15,818 nt of DNA from assembly GCA_964607915.1 (NCBI GenBank), contig CAZSMU010000084.1, positions 1 to 15,818 on the forward strand. The letters run 5' to 3'. Position 1 is the first letter of the stretch, and every line of letters starts with the position of its first letter. A program made the position numbers and the translations under genes. The notes below the pieces were generated by a model, which had not been told where the DNA came from, did not search any database, and saw only the letters and a list, made by a program, of their open reading frames with translations. Source of the DNA: JADJPL01 sp964607915 (GTDB lineage: Bacteria > Bacteroidota > Bacteroidia > Chitinophagales > Saprospiraceae). Positions 14,378 to 15,818 of this stretch are shown in pieces.

Positions 14378-14707
14378 ATGCGCAAAGCGGCCATATATGT
14401 AGTGGATCAATTAGCCGGATGGCTCATAGAGGACGAGTACGGCTATCATTTTTCGTATGACAAAGAGTACATTGCGCGACTCGATGCGCGTCCGGCCAGT
14501 CTGACCCTGCCTGTGCGGGAGAGGCCCTATACATCTTTGGTATTATTCCCTTTTTTTGACGGTCTGATTCCCGAAGGATGGCTATTGGATATAGCGGAAA
14601 GGAACTGGAAGTTGAACCCCAGAGATCGTATGGGGTTATTGTTGGCCTGCTGCAAAGATTGTATCGGTGCGCTAAGTGTAGTGGAAGTAAAAGAGGAGGG
14701 GGTATGA
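14378..14707 (+). CDS. hipS: HipA N-terminal subdomain protein (HipS-like antitoxin)
   Basis: 109 aa from the ATG at 14378. A TTG at 14345 is in frame and would overlap hipB, but residues before MRKAAIYVV add nothing family-like, so the ATG is preferred. The protein corresponds to the free N-terminal subdomain 1 of HipA (couple_hipA, PF13657-like): an opening beta-strand MRKAAIYVVDQLAGWL, then LTLPVRERPYTSLVLFPFFDGLIPEGWLL (42-70) and CCKDCIGALSVVEV (91-104). In canonical HipA this piece is fused to the kinase; in E. coli HipBST it is separate and acts as the antitoxin. The gene ends in an ATGA overlap with the next gene (four bases), so the two are almost certainly translationally coupled and made in near-equal amounts. 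Three cysteines (91, 92, 95) are clustered in the CCKDC turn. Confidence 0.86.
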   Translation: MRKAAIYVVDQLAGWLIEDEYGYHFSYDKEYIARLDARPASLTLPVRERPYTSLVLFPFFDGLIPEGWLLDIAERNWKLNPRDRMGLLLACCKDCIGALSVVEVKEEGV

Positions 14708-15645
14708 AAAAATGCCTGTTTTGTTATCGGCCTCTGGTAGATGGGGAGGATGATTTTCACGCGTCCTGCTCCAGAAAAATCTTTGGACAGTCCCTACCGC
14801 CTGTACTGCCCTACTCGGAGGCCGATTGGGAATCCCTGGCCAAGGAGGTGATTCGAAGCCAAACCGCCCTGACCGGTGTACAGGCCAAACTATCTTTGCA
14901 CATAGTCGGCGGCTCTAAAGAAGGTACGCAAAGAAGGTTCACAATCGTGGGCCTTTGGGGGGGCTACATCTTGAAGCCGGCAGCAGACCCGTACCCGCAA
15001 TTGCCCGAGGTGGAAGATTTGACCATGCACATGGCGCAATTAGCCAAAATAAAGACTGTACCCCATAGTCTGATCCGATTGGCATCCGGGAAATTAGCCT
15101 ATATCACGAAGCGGATAGACCGTACTCGCAAGGGTAAATTGGCCATGGAAGATATGTGCCAGTTGACCGAAAGGCTCACGGAGAACAAGTACCAGGGCAG
15201 CTATGAGCAGATAGCGAAAGCTATTCAAAAATACTCAGCTACCCCCGGCCTGGATACAGTCAATTTTTTTGAATTGGTGCTCTTTTGCTTTCTGACTGGC
15301 AATGCCGATATGCACCTGAAAAATTTCTCTTTGCTGGAGTACCCAGGTATAGGTATGGCCTTATCTCCCGCCTACGACTTATTGAATACGGCGCTGGTCA
15401 ACCTTGCCGACAAAGAAGAGTTGGCCCTGAGCTTGAATGGTAAAAAGAAAAAAATAAGAAAGTCTGATTTCGTCGCTGCGATGAATGCCTCAAAAGTGGA
15501 GGGGAAGCAGCAACAGAATATTTTTCATAAAATGGCTAAAACCCTACCGAAGTGGATAGCGCAAATAGACGATAGTTTTTTAAGCGAGGCGTTCAAAGAG
15601 GCATACAAAGCTATCTTGCACGAAAGGATGAGCCGCCTGTGGTGA
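14704..15645 (+). CDS. hipT: HipA-family serine/threonine kinase toxin lacking the N-subdomain (HipT-like)
   Basis: 313 aa from the ATG at 14704, which overlaps the hipS stop. A longer in-frame opening at 14578 lies inside hipS and is rejected. It starts with a Cys/His cluster, C4-x2-C7-x11-H19-x2-C22, which looks like a small metal site and is common, as I recall, in Bacteroidota members. The kinase follows: Gly-rich loop LTGVQAKLSL (56-65), ATP-binding Lys91 in YILKP, MEDMCQLTERL (148-158), the catalytic loop GNADMHLKNFSL (199-210) with Asp202 and Asn207, and the metal-binding PAYDLL (222-227) with Asp225. All kinase residues are present, so it should be active. HipA targets GltX and E. coli HipT targets TrpS, both aminoacyl-tRNA synthetases; the target here is unknown. 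HipS is the presumed partner that keeps it inactive. Confidence 0.88.
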   Translation: MKKCLFCYRPLVDGEDDFHASCSRKIFGQSLPPVLPYSEADWESLAKEVIRSQTALTGVQAKLSLHIVGGSKEGTQRRFTIVGLWGGYILKPAADPYPQLPEVEDLTMHMAQLAKIKTVPHSLIRLASGKLAYITKRIDRTRKGKLAMEDMCQLTERLTENKYQGSYEQIAKAIQKYSATPGLDTVNFFELVLFCFLTGNADMHLKNFSLLEYPGIGMALSPAYDLLNTALVNLADKEELALSLNGKKKKIRKSDFVAAMNASKVEGKQQQNIFHKMAKTLPKWIAQIDDSFLSEAFKEAYKAILHERMSRLW

Positions 15646-15670
15646 TCTATTCAGAGTAGCCTTGTTCAGT

Positions 15671-15696
15671 GAGGTGGGAAAAAGGCTTTTTACCTC
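15671..15696 (+). terminator. Possible hairpin terminator after the hip operon
   Basis: GAGGT at 15671-15675 pairs with ACCTC at 15692-15696, and the inner bases extend the stem with G-T wobbles and A-T pairs around an A/G-rich loop; an alternative A5/T5 pairing is nested inside. It lies 25 bases after the hipT stop. It lacks a proper U-tract after the stem, so this is a weak call. Confidence 0.35.
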
Positions 15697-15723
15697 TTGC
15701 TACCTCTAACCCATAGGACTCTA

Positions 15724-15767
15724 CCGCCGCCAAAACCGGTCTGGCCAAGCTCTAACGGGTGGATAAG
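15724..15767. repeat. 44-bp direct repeat, right copy, flanking the hip operon
   Basis: Matches 13936-13979 at 41 of 44 positions in the same orientation (exact over 15739-15762). The differences are three single transitions, with no insertion or deletion. Sequence beyond it (GCGCGCCTGCAGG onward) does not match the left flank, so the repeat ends sharply. The remaining 51 bases to the window end contain no gene I can support. Confidence 0.85.
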
Positions 15768-15818
15768 CGCGCCTGCAGGCTGTCCGGCACACTGAACAGT
15801 ACATAGAACAGACCGGCG

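Noticed and set aside
14578..14703. N-terminal extension of the HipT-like kinase inside hipS
   Set aside because: The frame merely stays open; the family start with its Cys/His cluster is at 14704 and shares an ATGA overlap with the hipS stop.

Overview
The window looks like a draft-quality contig from a Bacteroidota (Bacteroidetes) bacterium with a fairly GC-rich coding sequence. The evidence is a secreted metalloprotease with a C-terminal type IX secretion (T9SS) sorting domain, BACON and GEVED domains, a sortilin/BNR-type exported protein, HipA-family proteins of the Bacteroidota type, mostly absent Shine-Dalgarno sequences, and a few TAnnTTTG (-7) promoter-like motifs. Sequence style suggests a Saprospiria/Lewinella-like lineage, but that is an impression, not a demonstration.

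Layout. (1) 31-2875: two exported polysaccharide-degrading enzymes on the + strand, an alginate-lyase-fold polysaccharide lyase followed by an iduronate-2-sulfatase-like sulfatase; together they suggest attack on a sulfated, uronic-acid-containing polysaccharide. (2) 3180-5078: a small DUF1569/DinB-like protein and rmuC. (3) 5065-9126 (minus): a 1353-residue T9SS-exported pappalysin-like (M43) metalloprotease that converges on rmuC with a 14-bp overlap. (4) 9127-9599: a long AT-rich divergent intergenic region with G-tracts and a 15-bp perfect inverted repeat. (5) 9600-12626: a 1008-residue exported beta-propeller (VPS10/BNR) protein. (6) 12770-13902: an Rpn/Transposase_31-type PD-(D/E)XK nuclease gene interrupted by a 100-N scaffold gap. 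The gap is bounded by identical 55-bp sequences; merging them restores one 325-codon frame. (7) 14047-15645: a three-gene HipBST-like toxin-antitoxin operon (HTH antitoxin, free HipA N-subdomain, kinase with an N-terminal Cys/His metal-site-like motif) preceded by three regularly spaced operator-like repeats. A 44-bp near-identical direct repeat lies on both sides of this operon (13936-13979 and 15724-15767).

The most interesting part is the right-hand 3 kb. It is an accessory segment with an Rpn nuclease and a split HipA module bracketed by a dispersed intergenic repeat. HipBST systems are already described; what may be less described here is the Cys/His N-terminus of the kinase, the 40/41-bp phased operator triplet, the hairpin abutting the HipS start codon, and the repeat-bracketed cassette arrangement. 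The rest looks like ordinary Bacteroidota chromosome.
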